Positions 25,792-43,286 of a DNA stretch of 64,000 nt are shown here, in pieces. The DNA is from Leptotrichia hongkongensis. GTDB taxonomy: Bacteria; Fusobacteriota; Fusobacteriia; Fusobacteriales; Leptotrichiaceae. The stretch covers positions 2,046,001-2,110,000 of the forward strand of contig NZ_AP019846.1 of the NCBI RefSeq assembly GCF_007990635.1. Reading direction: 5' to 3'. The number at the start of each line of letters is the position of its first letter. The first letter of the stretch is position 1. The translations under genes and the position numbers were made by a program. The notes under the pieces are model-generated. The model was not told the DNA's origin. It saw nothing but the letters and a program-made list of their open reading frames with translations, and did no database searches.

Positions 25792-26488
25792 AATTCACCT
25801 ACAACTTTTTATTTCTTAAATCTTAAAATAAATTTACTATATCTCACAACACAATTTAACTAAATTACATTTTAAGTAAAAAGCTAAATAAAAACAACTA
25901 TTACAACTTTGTTTTATATTTTTTTAATATAAAAGAAGAAGCCCTTCAAAGTACCAATGATTTCAAAAGCTTCCACAACTTTTTAAAAAACTGCTTATCT
26001 ATATCAATTAAAATAAACATAATGTTTTTCCCAAAAAAGTTTAAAACAACTGCTCAAACTCTAAAAATTAATTTATTTCCTCTTTATCTTTTTCAAAAGA
26101 CTACTCATTGCTCCAAATCCTTATCTTGTGGTAAAGATTTGTCCTAATAATTAAAATTGCGAAAGAATTACTATACAATAACCTCTATATCCAGTCTACG
26201 ACTTTTTTCTTCACTTATCAAAACTCGTTATGCTTATATATTTTAGCCACATAAAAGAATGTTACGACAAACTATTTATACTGAAATATGTTTAAAATTT
26301 GAAAATATTAGTTTCATACTCTTTATTTAGAATAGTTTTTAATAAATTCACTATTTTATTAGTCTTAGAACTATTTTTTAATTATATTCAAAATAAAAAA
26401 GCTCATGACTTAGACGAACGCAAGCTAATAGGTAATGGAGAATATAAAATTTTTACTTTAGAAAATGAAAAATACAAAATCCTTTAAT
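25792..26488. other. Gene-poor AT-rich stretch
   Basis: About 700 bases with no supported gene. A 62-codon frame at 26299-26487 (ending KAHDLDERKLIGNGEYKIF...) has a protein-like second half but no ribosome site and a hydrophobic, low-complexity first half; it may be a gene remnant. A segment at about 26100-26210 loosely resembles the hairpin region near 3152-3200. Confidence 0.4.
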
Positions 26489-26593
26489 TGTACTCGAACC
26501 TATTTAAAATTGAACTGATAGAAATTATATAATTTATGGTTTGAGTAAAATAGTCATAATTTTTGAGTTCTATTTTAAACTAGTTTTACTATA
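26489..26593 (+). repeat. 105-bp dispersed intergenic repeat, copy B
   Basis: Same length and layout as copy A; the left arm TACTCGAACC pairs with GGTTTGAGTA at mid-element, and AGTAAAATAGT pairs with ACTAGTTTTACT at the end. It differs from copy A at only a handful of positions, all outside or compensated in the stems. It sits about 100 bases before the end of the first rRNA operon. Confidence 0.9.
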
Positions 26594-26642
26594 AATTCAC
26601 TATAGTTTACTTTTTATGGAAGAGCTGTATAATGAAAAAAAA

Positions 26643-26671
26643 GCAAAAAAAAACTTCCGAGGGAGGAAATT
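26643..26671 (-). terminator. Terminator of rRNA operon 1
   Basis: On the minus strand ATTTCC, loop TCCCTC, GGAAGT followed by a long T run, about 25 bases after tRNA-Asn. The identical structure follows operon 2. Confidence 0.75.
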
Positions 26672-26695
26672 AGATGATAAGGGGTATAAAAAGAA

Positions 26696-26772
26696 TGGCG
26701 TCCCCGGTTGGACTCGAACCAACGGCCCTCTGATTAACAGTCAGATGCTCTAACCGGCTGAGCTACGGAGAC
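26696..26772 (-). tRNA. tRNA-Asn (GTT), operon 1
   Basis: 77-base cloverleaf with encoded CCA; acceptor GTCTCCG with CGGGGAC, anticodon GTT in loop CTGTTAA, T-loop TTCGAGT. It is the last gene of rRNA operon 1, after 5S. Confidence 0.97.
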
Positions 26773-26787
26773 GCAAAAGAAAAAAAA

Positions 26788-26901
26788 GTTTGGCGGCTTC
26801 CTATTTTCCCGGGACGAATCCAAGTATCGTAGGCGCAGGCAGACTTAACTGCCGGGTTCGAAATGTGACCGGGTGTATCCCTGCCGCTATGATCGCCAAA
26901 C
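26788..26901 (-). rRNA. rrf: 5S ribosomal RNA, operon 1
   Basis: About 114 bases; terminal helix GTTTGGCG / CGCCAAAC closes the molecule, and the internal CGAACCCGGCAG-type loop B/helix III sequence is present. It lies about 65 bases after the 23S 3' end. Operon 2's copy differs at one base of the terminal helix (G to A on the plus strand, giving a G-U pair). Confidence 0.93.
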
Positions 26902-26965
26902 TTTTGAATATAGATTGCATTGCCTAAGGCAATGGGAAATAAATAGCAGAAGCAAAAGACTACAT

Positions 26966-29858
<2,893 letters not shown>

Positions 29859-29968
29859 CAGAATAACTTTTTACTCCAGTTTAATTGTAATCTTTTACCT
29901 ACTATTCATTTCCCATTGTCCTAGTATTGAACATAGACATAAGAAGAAGCTGTGCATGTTGCTCCTTA

Positions 29969-31480
<1,512 letters not shown>

Positions 31481-31634
31481 ATATTTCTCATATATTTTAT
31501 TTCCACCTTAGTCTTGACGAGTTTCTTGCCTTCAAGGCAAGTGCTCTTGACTTTTATTTATATCTTACACATTGTTGCTTCTTCTATTCTTATCTTCTAT
31601 TGTCCTGCGATACTTTTTCGTATCGACAAGATAT

Positions 31635-31663
31635 ATATTATCATATCCCCTCCCCTTTGTCAA
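31635..31663 (-). promoter_or_regulatory. rRNA operon 1 promoter
   Basis: TTGACA, 17-base spacer, TATAAT-like TAATAT on the minus strand, about 150 bases before 16S. The leader between holds two hairpins (CGATAC / GTATCG and CTTGCC / GGCAAG). Operon 2 has the same promoter with one spacer difference. Confidence 0.85.
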
Positions 31664-31734
31664 CTACTTTTTTCATTTTTTCAAAGTTTTTTTCATACGT
31701 GTATCATACAGTCAAATGCAACACCTATAACATA

Positions 31735-31842
31735 TTAAAAAAACATAGCAAAAAATAATACTCCAATGCCTCCAGCTATACTCAAAAGAGTGCAATTCTC
31801 GCTATCCTTATATAATAAATATAAATTAAAAAAATTTATCAT
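31735..31842 (-). CDS. Possible 35-aa hydrophobic peptide upstream of rRNA operon 1
   Basis: An ATG-led frame ending in SIAGGIGVLFFAMFF. The last 15 codons lie inside the sequence duplicated upstream of both rRNA promoters; in operon 2 the same tail reads FFTMFF but an in-frame stop (TGA) precedes it. No clear ribosome site. It may be the worn 3' end of an ancestral membrane-protein gene duplicated with the operon, rather than a working peptide. The rest of 31843-32266 is AT-rich with nothing recognised. Confidence 0.2.
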   Translation of the reverse strand: MINFFNLYLLYKDSENCTLLSIAGGIGVLFFAMFF

Positions 31843-32266
31843 ATCAAATAAATTTCCATTTTTATTATTCAATTTTTCTCGCTTTAAAAACAAACGGGAT
31901 TTTTAATTTGTTGTATTTCTATCTTTTCAAAAATTTTAAACATTTTATATTTCTAAAATATTGAAAATATTCTTTCTATCTACAAAAATTAATTTTTATT
32001 TAATATATAATTTTTTAAATTAAAATTTCTTTTATTTATTGAGTTATATACCAATATTTGAATTTAATTAATTTTATTTTAATTTTTATGAATACTTTAT
32101 ATTATTAATTTTAGAAAGCTTAAAGCTAATTAACAAAAACTAAAATATACTCTAATAATTTTGGAAATATTGTGATACAATACTTTTAATAATTTATTTT
32201 ACAAATAAATTAAAAATAAAATATAGGGATAAATTAGATAAATACTTTAATAGGAGGTGAAAATTA

Positions 32267-32778
32267 ATGTATTATAATAGAAAATTTATTAATATTTCAA
32301 ATTTAATGTGTCTTAAAAATTATTTTTTTAAAAATAGATTTTATATACATATATTTAGTATTGTATCGATGTTATATCTAAAAATTTTACAAATAAAAAG
32401 GAGAAAAATTATGAACAACAAATTTATTTATTTTTAGACAAAGAAAATATTGGAAATTTGAATGATGAGATTTTTAAAAATTTTTCTTTTAAAGAATATG
32501 AAATAAAAGATGAGAATATAGAAAAAGTTCAATTTGATAACTTAAAATTTGGAATTTATTTTTCAAAAATTAATGATGGTAATGAAAGAATTATAGTTTT
32601 AAAAAATAAAAAGAAAATAAAATGTGGAAATTTTGTTACGATCAGACCAAATTAAAAAATTCTATACAGATTTATCGGATGATTTATATCAATCAAAGCT
32701 AGGGTTAAAAATATTATTTTTGAAGAGCTTATTGAAAAACTTTTAGGAATTATCAAAATAAAAGAGATTAACTTGTAA
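32267..32778 (+). pseudogene. Small unknown gene broken by several frameshifts, with a short leader frame
   Basis: A perfect AGGAGGTG precedes a 56-codon frame (32267-32437). Inside it, AAAGGAG precedes ATGAACAAC at 32411, which begins MNNKFIYF and then hits a stop. Adding one T to the T5 run there continues into LDKENIGNLNDEIF... to CGNFV (32655 frame), then SDQIKKFYTDLSDDLYQSKLGLK in another frame, then, after adding one A to an A5 run, NIIFEELIEKLL...EINL ending at 32778. Joined, this makes a plausible soluble protein of about 125 residues. No family recognised; the small acidic-basic make-up is immunity-protein-like. Decay or sequence error cannot be separated here. Confidence 0.55.
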
Positions 32779-32798
32779 ATATTTATTTTAAAAATAAT

Positions 32799-32826
32799 TT
32801 GATTTTTTAAAAAATGGGGGTATACT
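32799..32826 (+). promoter_or_regulatory. glgC promoter
   Basis: TTGATT, 16-base spacer ending GGGGG, TATACT; the glgC start is about 34 bases downstream, after GGAGG. Confidence 0.65.
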
Positions 32827-32859
32827 TTTAATGTAAAAAAAGAAGATGGAGGTATTTAT

Positions 32860-34113
32860 ATGAAAGTTTTAGCTATGATTTTAGCTGGTGGAAGAGGTTC
32901 AAGACTTGATATTCTATCAGAAAAAAGAGTTAAACCAAGTGTTCCTTTTGCTGGAAAATTCAGAATTATTGATTTTGCACTAAGTAACTGTTCAAATTCT
33001 GGTATTTATGATATTGCATTACTTACGCAATATTTGCCATTATCATTAAATGAACACATCGGATCTGGAAAACCATGGGATTTTGACAGAAGAGACACTG
33101 CAATTACAATGTTGCAGCCGCATGAAAAACTTGGTGGAAATTCTTGGTATCAAGGAACTGCTGATGCAATTAGACAAAATATCGAATTTATTCAAAGTAA
33201 AAATCCTAAATACGTATTGATTTTATCTGGAGATCATATTTACAAAATGGATTACAGATGGATGTTAAAAGAACACGAAGAAAATGATGCTGAATTAACA
33301 ATAGCTGTACAGCCTGTACCTATTGAAGAAGCAAGTAGATTTGGTATTTTTGAAGTTGATCAAAACAAAAAAATATTGAGTTTTGAAGAAAAACCTGCCG
33401 AACCAAAAAGTAACTTAGCATCAATGGGAATTTATATCTTCAATACAGATTCATTACTAGAATATCTTCAAAAATTAGAAAATCACGATTTAGACTTTGG
33501 AAATCATGTAATTCCTGCTATGATTCATGAAGAAAGAAAAGTCTATGTTCACACTTATGATAGCTACTGGAAAGATGTTGGAACTTACGATTCATACTTA
33601 GAAGCAAATTTGGATTTAATCAAAAAATCTGAAGAAGTTGGTATTAACTTCTATGATCAAGGATGGAAAATCTATACAAGAAGTGCAGATTTAGCACCAG
33701 TTAGAATTGGAGTTACAGGAAGTGTCCAAAATTCTTTAATCTGTAATGGATGTAAAATTGAAGGAAGTGTAGAAAATTCAGTATTAGGACCAGGTGTTAC
33801 AGTGCGTAAGGGAGCAACTATTAGAAACAGTATTATATTTTCTGGAACTTATGTAGATGAAAATTCTCATCTTGATACAGTTATTACTGATAAAAAAACA
33901 TACATTGGTAAAAATTCATTCATTGGAAATGGAAATGGAAATATTCCTAACAAAGAACGTCCAGATTTACTATCTTCAGGAATTACAGTTATAGGAAAAG
34001 GAGTAATTATTCCTGATGGATCAATTGTCGGCAAAAATGTAAGAATTTTTTCTGGAGTTAAAATTGATGAAAATAATAGATTAATTGAAACCGGAGAAAC
34101 TATAAAATGGTAA
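32860..34113 (+). CDS. glgC: Glucose-1-phosphate adenylyltransferase
   Basis: Makes ADP-glucose from glucose-1-P and ATP, the committed step of bacterial glycogen synthesis. 417 residues, standard length. The N-terminal nucleotidyltransferase domain shows AGGRGSRLDILSEKRVKPSVPF (in part; residues 8-29), ILSGDHIYKMDY (about 125) and FEEKPAEPKSN; the C-terminal third is a left-handed beta-helix with hexapeptide-like repeats (VENSVLGPGVTV, ATIRNSIIF). Allosteric control by sugar phosphates is usual for the family. GGAGG lies nine bases before the ATG. glgA follows after 129 bases containing a long hairpin; no glgB, glgP or glgX is near. Confidence 0.97.
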   Translation: MKVLAMILAGGRGSRLDILSEKRVKPSVPFAGKFRIIDFALSNCSNSGIYDIALLTQYLPLSLNEHIGSGKPWDFDRRDTAITMLQPHEKLGGNSWYQGTADAIRQNIEFIQSKNPKYVLILSGDHIYKMDYRWMLKEHEENDAELTIAVQPVPIEEASRFGIFEVDQNKKILSFEEKPAEPKSNLASMGIYIFNTDSLLEYLQKLENHDLDFGNHVIPAMIHEERKVYVHTYDSYWKDVGTYDSYLEANLDLIKKSEEVGINFYDQGWKIYTRSADLAPVRIGVTGSVQNSLICNGCKIEGSVENSVLGPGVTVRKGATIRNSIIFSGTYVDENSHLDTVITDKKTYIGKNSFIGNGNGNIPNKERPDLLSSGITVIGKGVIIPDGSIVGKNVRIFSGVKIDENNRLIETGETIKW

Positions 34114-34158
34114 TTTGGATTAATAAAATCTAATATAAAAATTTAAAATTCTAAAAAA

Positions 34159-34216
34159 ATTCAAGTTATTAAGAGGTGTACACGACCTTTAAGTATTGTT
34201 TCTTAGTAACTTGAAT
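34159..34216 (+). promoter_or_regulatory. Long hairpin between glgC and glgA
   Basis: ATTCAAGTTATTAAG (34159-34173) and CTTAGTAACTTGAAT (34202-34216) pair over 15 positions with one G-U, around a 28-base loop. The loop itself has AGGT / ACCT around the palindrome GTGTACAC. No T tract follows, so it is not a classical terminator; it lies 27 bases before the glgA start. Candidate mRNA processing or regulatory element. Confidence 0.65.
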
Positions 34217-34242
34217 ATTTTAAAATAATTTTAAGAATAGGA

Positions 34243-35640
34243 GTGATTAATTTGAAAATAGTATATTTAGCATCTGAAGTATCTCCATTTTATAAATCTG
34301 GTGGGCTGGCTGATGTTTTAGGAGCATTACCTAAAAAAATTCAGGAGCTTGGACACGAAGTTTCTATAATAATGCCTAAATATGATGTAATACCATTAAA
34401 ATATCTTGAAAAACTAGAATGGGTTGCAAGGCTTGAAAGTCATGGAGAGGTATTTAATTTAGTAAGATATCCTGATGAAAAAATAAATTATTACTTTATT
34501 GAAAATAAAGCATTGTATGAACGAGGACATGTTTATGGGGATTTTGACGAAGATGTCCAATATGCCATGTTTTCAGAATTATCACTTAGATTCTTAAAGG
34601 AAATTAACTTACAAGCGGATATTTTACATTGTAATGATTGGCAAACTGGCCCAGTTCCATATTTTTTAAATATTAGATATAACTACGATCCATTTTATTG
34701 GGATATGCGGACTGTTTATTCAATTCATAATTTAATGTATCAAGGAAAATTTTCTAAGTATTCATTTGAAAGAATGGGATATTATATGGATGATAGACAC
34801 GATTTGAATTTTATGGAAATTGGAATCACACATGGAGATGTAGTAAATACAGTAAGCCCTACTTATGCTGAAGAAATAAAATACGCTTATTTTGGAGAAG
34901 GTTTAGAATGGATTACAAACCAAAAATATATTCATGGTATTTTAAACGGAATAGACATTCAAGAATTCGATCCTGAGACAACAAAAGGAATAATCCATTT
35001 CAATAAAGATTCTTTAGACAAAAAGAAAGAAAATAAATATTTATTACAAGAAAAATTAGGATTGCCGAAATCAGATAATGCTTTAATTTCGATAGTTTCA
35101 AGACTTGTTGAAGGAAAAGGGCTAGACTTAGTATCAGCAACGCTTGAAAACTTATTACAATATGATGCTGTGCAAGTAGTGATACTAGGAAGTGGAGATA
35201 AATTCTATGAAGACTATTACAATCATTTAGCACAAAAATATCCTAATAATTTTAAAGTTTACCTTGGATACAACGAACAGCTTGCTAATGAAATTTATGC
35301 AGGAAGTGACATGTTTCTAATGCCATCACGATATGAGCCTTGCGGACTCAGCCAAATGATTGCGATGAGATTTGGAACTATTCCAATCGTAAGAGAAACA
35401 GGAGGATTAAAAGATTCTGTACAGCCTTATAACATTTTTACAGATGAAGGAAACGGTTTTTCATTCACAAACTTCAATGCGGATGATATGCTTTTCACAA
35501 TAAAAATAGCGGAAGGAATTTATTACGATAAACCTGAGATTTGGAAAAAACTAATAAAAAGAAACATGGAACTTGATTTTTCTTGGGACAGATCAGCAAA
35601 AGAATATGAAAAACTTTACGAATTAGCTAAATCTTATTAA
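34243..35640 (+). CDS. glgA: Glycogen synthase (GT5, ADP-glucose dependent)
   Basis: Extends alpha-1,4-glucan from ADP-glucose supplied by GlgC. The start codon is TTG at 34243 in the listed frame or nearby; the protein reads ...LKIVYLASEVSPFYKSGGLADVLGALP, with KSGGLAD the ADP-glucose/acceptor signature. Other family marks are HCNDWQTGPVP (about 127), NGIDIQEFDP (about 233), SRLVEGKGLDL and the C-terminal MPSRYEPCGLSQM with GTIPIVRETGGLKDSV. 465 residues is normal. GGAGTGA precedes the start. It is followed by a terminator at 35654. Confidence 0.97.
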   Translation: MINLKIVYLASEVSPFYKSGGLADVLGALPKKIQELGHEVSIIMPKYDVIPLKYLEKLEWVARLESHGEVFNLVRYPDEKINYYFIENKALYERGHVYGDFDEDVQYAMFSELSLRFLKEINLQADILHCNDWQTGPVPYFLNIRYNYDPFYWDMRTVYSIHNLMYQGKFSKYSFERMGYYMDDRHDLNFMEIGITHGDVVNTVSPTYAEEIKYAYFGEGLEWITNQKYIHGILNGIDIQEFDPETTKGIIHFNKDSLDKKKENKYLLQEKLGLPKSDNALISIVSRLVEGKGLDLVSATLENLLQYDAVQVVILGSGDKFYEDYYNHLAQKYPNNFKVYLGYNEQLANEIYAGSDMFLMPSRYEPCGLSQMIAMRFGTIPIVRETGGLKDSVQPYNIFTDEGNGFSFTNFNADDMLFTIKIAEGIYYDKPEIWKKLIKRNMELDFSWDRSAKEYEKLYELAKSY

Positions 35641-35653
35641 TTTTTGTAAAATG

Positions 35654-35690
35654 AAATGGAGTGAACTAAAATGTTTAACTCCATTTTTTT
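35654..35690 (+). terminator. Intrinsic terminator after glgA
   Basis: AAATGGAGT, GAAC, loop, GTTT, AACTCCATTT and a run of seven T. The remaining 200 bases to rRNA operon 2 are AT-rich without a gene. Confidence 0.85.
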
Positions 35691-35885
35691 GTACTTTTTA
35701 TCATATGTACTTCTAGGATAAAAAAATCAATAAACTTATTAAACATTAAGGTTGTCAAACTTTTTTTACCTTCATGCTTAACAAGGAATTTAAATTTTAA
35801 AAAAATTTTTTAATCAATTAAAATATTGGACTTGTATTTCGGATATGGGGACGTCTTATGGAAGAGCTGTATAATGAAAAAAAAG

Positions 35886-35912
35886 CAAAAAAAAACTTCC
35901 GAGGGAGGAAAT
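35886..35912 (-). terminator. Terminator of rRNA operon 2
   Basis: Same ATTTCC / GGAAGT hairpin plus T run as after operon 1; the two flanks are identical from about TTATGGAAGAGC (26615 and 35857) onward. Confidence 0.75.
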
Positions 35913-35937
35913 TAGATGATAAGGGGTATAAAAAGAA

Positions 35938-36014
35938 TGGCGTCCCCGGTTGGACTCGAACCAACGGCCCTCTGATTAACAGTCAGATGCTCTAACCGGC
36001 TGAGCTACGGAGAC
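35938..36014 (-). tRNA. tRNA-Asn (GTT), operon 2
   Basis: Identical in sequence to the tRNA-Asn of operon 1; 77 bases, anticodon GTT, CCA encoded. Last gene of rRNA operon 2. Confidence 0.97.
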
Positions 36015-36029
36015 GCAAAAGAAAAAAAA

Positions 36030-36143
36030 GTTTGGCGGCTTCCTATTTTCCCGGGACGAATCCAAGTATCGTAGGCGCAGGCAGACTTAACTGCCGGGTT
36101 CGAAATGTGACCGGGTGTATCCCTGCCGCTATGATCACCAAAC
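36030..36143 (-). rRNA. rrf: 5S ribosomal RNA, operon 2
   Basis: Same as the operon 1 copy except one base in the terminal helix (5' end reads GTTTGGTGATC rather than GTTTGGCGATC), which keeps pairing by G-U. Confidence 0.93.
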
Positions 36144-36207
36144 TTTTGAATATAGATTGCATTGCCTAAGGCAATGGGAAATAAATAGCAGAAGCAAAAG
36201 ACTACAT

Positions 36208-39111
<2,904 letters not shown>

Positions 39112-39185
39112 CAGAATAACTTTTTACTCCAGTTTAATTGTAATCTTTTACCTACTATTCATTTCCCATTGTCCTAGTCATTGAT

Positions 39186-39261
39186 TGGTGGAGATAAGCG
39201 GGTTCGAACCGCTGACCTCTGCCTTGCAAGGGCAGCGCTCTCCCAACTGAGCTATATCCCC
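39186..39261 (-). tRNA. tRNA-Ala (TGC) in the 16S-23S spacer
   Basis: 76-base cloverleaf with CCA; acceptor GGGGATA, anticodon TGC in CCTTGCAAG, T-loop TTCGAAC. Present only in operon 2. Confidence 0.97.
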
Positions 39262-39271
39262 AAGACACATA

Positions 39272-39348
<77 letters not shown>

Positions 39349-39383
39349 ATAAGACATAAGAAGAAGCTGTGCATGTTGCTCCT

Positions 39384-40894
<1,511 letters not shown>

Positions 40895-41048
40895 ATATTT
40901 CTCATATATTTTATTTCCACCTTAGTCTTGACAAGTTTCTTGCCTTCAAGGCAAGTGCTCTTGACTTTTATTTATATCTTACACATTGTTGCTTCTTCTA
41001 TTCTTATCTTCTATTGTCCTGCGATACTTTTTCGTATCGACAAGATAT

Positions 41049-41077
41049 ATATTATCATATCCCCTACCCTTTGTCAA
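41049..41077 (-). promoter_or_regulatory. rRNA operon 2 promoter
   Basis: TTGACA, 17-base spacer, TAATAT on the minus strand; leader hairpins as in operon 1. Similarity to the operon 1 flank continues to about 41226 and then stops. Confidence 0.85.
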
Positions 41078-41247
41078 CTACTTTTTTTCATTTTTTCAAA
41101 GTTTTTTTCATACGTGTATCATACAGTCAAATGCAACACCTATAACATATTAAAAAAACATAGTAAAAAATAATACTCCAATGCCTCCAGCTATACTCAA
41201 AAGAGTTCAATTCTTACTATGCTTATTATAATAATCTAATTATTAGA

Positions 41248-42783
41248 TTAAATATTGTTTTCTTCTTCTAAAATTTTTCTTACTGTTTCTCTATCATCAA
41301 AATGAATTTTCTGTGTTCCAATTATTTGATAATTTTCATGACCTTTTCCTGCAATTAATAAACTGTCTCCTTTTTTGAGTAATTTTATTCCATGTTTTAT
41401 TGCTCTTTCTCTATCTGAAATAATTAAATATTTATCAAATGGATATTTTTCATCTATAAGTCCTTTTTCTATATCTGCTAAAATATTTATTGGATTTTCT
41501 GTTCTAGGATTATCCGATGTAAGAATAATATAGTCACTAAATTGAATAGCCGCTTTTGCCATTTTGGGACGTTTCTCGTGATCTCTGTCTCCTCCCGCAC
41601 CAAATATTGTTATTACTTGGTTATCTGTAATTTGTTTTAGTGTTTTTCCAACATTTAAAAGTCCATCATCCGTATGTGCAAAATCTACTACAATTCTTGC
41701 TTCTATATTGTTTTTTATTGTTTCAAATCTTCCTGGTACAGCTGACATTGTTTCTAATTTTTTAATAATATCGTTCATTTTAATACCAAAAGACAATGCT
41801 GAAGCTACACACCCAAGAACATTATATAAATTGTATTCGCCAACTAATCCCATTTCAAATTTATACTCTTCTTCGTATGCTTCATCCTTATTTTTAAGAT
41901 TCGAATTTATTTTTTTAAAATAGTTTTTCAAATTTATCTTTACTTTCATTCCATTATTTGTGTAATTTAGAATATCTCCTAAAATATCAGCCTCTTCATT
42001 TTTTATACTTACTGAAATATAATCATCTTTATTTTTTTCAGAATAAATTTTAGCACCATGTTCATCGTCAATATTAACTATACCTTTACCATTATTTTTA
42101 TCATTTCTCAACATTGAAAATATTTTTTTCTTGGCATTAAAATAATTTTCTATTGTTTTATGAAAATCTAAATGATCTTGGGTTAAATTTGTAAATATTG
42201 CAGAATCAAATTTCAACATGTCTACACGTCCTATTTCTAAAGCATGCGAACTCACTTCCATTATAAAGTAATCTGCACCTTTTTTTACACTTTTATCAAT
42301 CAACTTAATTAACTCAAGTGATTCAGGAGTAGTATTTACTGTTTCAAATTCTTCATCTAAAATTCGATTTCCAGTTGTACCGATTCTAGCTGTTTTTTCT
42401 AAAATATTTTCCAAGATAAAACTTGATGTAGTCTTTCCATTCGTTCCTGTAATTCCAATAATTTTTATTTTGTTTTGTGGATAACCATAATAATTAGAAG
42501 CTATTATTCCTAATTTTTTCCGTATATTTTTTACTAAAACAAAACTTACATTATCAGCATTTTTATATTCCGAAATATTTATATTTTTTTCAGTTATTAT
42601 TATCTTAGCTCCACTATCAATTGCTTTTTGAATAAAATTATGTCCGTCTACAGTATTTCCAGCCATAGCCACGAATATAAAATCTTCTTTAATTTTTCTA
42701 GAATCATATTCAATACCTTTTATTTCAAATTTTTTACCTTCCTTAAGAATTTCATATTCTACATCTCTAAATATTTCATTCAT
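41248..42783 (-). CDS. murE: UDP-N-acetylmuramoyl-tripeptide synthetase MurE
   Basis: Adds the third amino acid of the peptidoglycan stem in the cytosol. 511 residues. Mur-ligase motifs: P-loop GITGTNGKTTSSF (about 111-123), TTPES, EVSSHALEIGRV (about 176), the carbamylated-Lys region and the C-terminal DNPRTENP (about 417). DNPR is the family's marker for meso-diaminopimelate-type substrates (lysine enzymes differ), in keeping with a Gram-negative wall; lanthionine, used by some fusobacteria, cannot be excluded. GGGAGAGA precedes the ATG. It is monocistronic as far as visible, downstream of no other gene, diverging from the tRNA cluster. Confidence 0.95.
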   Translation of the reverse strand: MNEIFRDVEYEILKEGKKFEIKGIEYDSRKIKEDFIFVAMAGNTVDGHNFIQKAIDSGAKIIITEKNINISEYKNADNVSFVLVKNIRKKLGIIASNYYGYPQNKIKIIGITGTNGKTTSSFILENILEKTARIGTTGNRILDEEFETVNTTPESLELIKLIDKSVKKGADYFIMEVSSHALEIGRVDMLKFDSAIFTNLTQDHLDFHKTIENYFNAKKKIFSMLRNDKNNGKGIVNIDDEHGAKIYSEKNKDDYISVSIKNEEADILGDILNYTNNGMKVKINLKNYFKKINSNLKNKDEAYEEEYKFEMGLVGEYNLYNVLGCVASALSFGIKMNDIIKKLETMSAVPGRFETIKNNIEARIVVDFAHTDDGLLNVGKTLKQITDNQVITIFGAGGDRDHEKRPKMAKAAIQFSDYIILTSDNPRTENPINILADIEKGLIDEKYPFDKYLIISDRERAIKHGIKLLKKGDSLLIAGKGHENYQIIGTQKIHFDDRETVRKILEEENNI

Positions 42784-42881
42784 TTATACTTCTCTCCCTT
42801 TTCAAAGAATCTTAAAATTCTTGAATTTATTTTCATAAATACATTTTACCACTTTAAGTAAAAAAAATCTAGAAAAAAAAG

Positions 42882-42910
42882 TTGACAAATATAGAAAAAT
42901 ACTATATAAT
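42882..42910 (+). promoter_or_regulatory. Strong promoter of the tRNA-Leu/fMet/Met cluster
   Basis: TTGACA, 17-base spacer, TATAAT: perfect consensus in both hexamers, 34 bases before tRNA-Leu. Confidence 0.9.
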
Positions 42911-42943
42911 ACTATTTGTAAGTTTACTTTTTAAGTAAAATAA

Positions 42944-43031
42944 GCCTTGGTGGCGAAATCGGTAGACGCACAGGACTTAAAATCCTGTGGGAATTTATCC
43001 CGTGCCGGTTCAAGTCCGGCCCGAGGCACCA
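42944..43031 (+). tRNA. tRNA-Leu (TAA)
   Basis: 88-base class II tRNA with a long variable arm (GGGAATTTATCCC); anticodon TAA in loop CTTAAAA; acceptor GCCTTGG; CCA encoded. First gene of the cluster. Confidence 0.97.
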
Positions 43032-43053
43032 CTTAATAACAAACTTTCATTGT

Positions 43054-43130
<77 letters not shown>

Positions 43131-43133
43131 AAT

Positions 43134-43210
43134 GCCTAGATAGCTCAGTTGGCTAGAGCATACGGTTCATACCCGTAGGGTCGGAAGTTCGAATCTTCTT
43201 CTAGGCACCA
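43134..43210 (+). tRNA. tRNA-Met (CAT), elongator (or tRNA-Ile2)
   Basis: 77 bases, acceptor GCCTAGA fully paired with TCTAGGC, anticodon CAT in loop TTCATAC. Elongator methionine is likeliest; an isoleucine tRNA whose C34 is modified to lysidine cannot be told apart by eye. Confidence 0.9.
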
Positions 43211-43286
43211 TTATATTAATTATGTTATGCTTACAATTGATGTAGGTATTTTTTTTATAAAATATATCTGGAAAGGAGATCAATTT

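Noticed and set aside
26100-26210. Resemblance to 3152-3200 (CTCATTGC, AAATCC, AGTCTACGAC)
   Set aside because: The shared blocks are short and the spacing differs; too weak by eye to call a repeat family.
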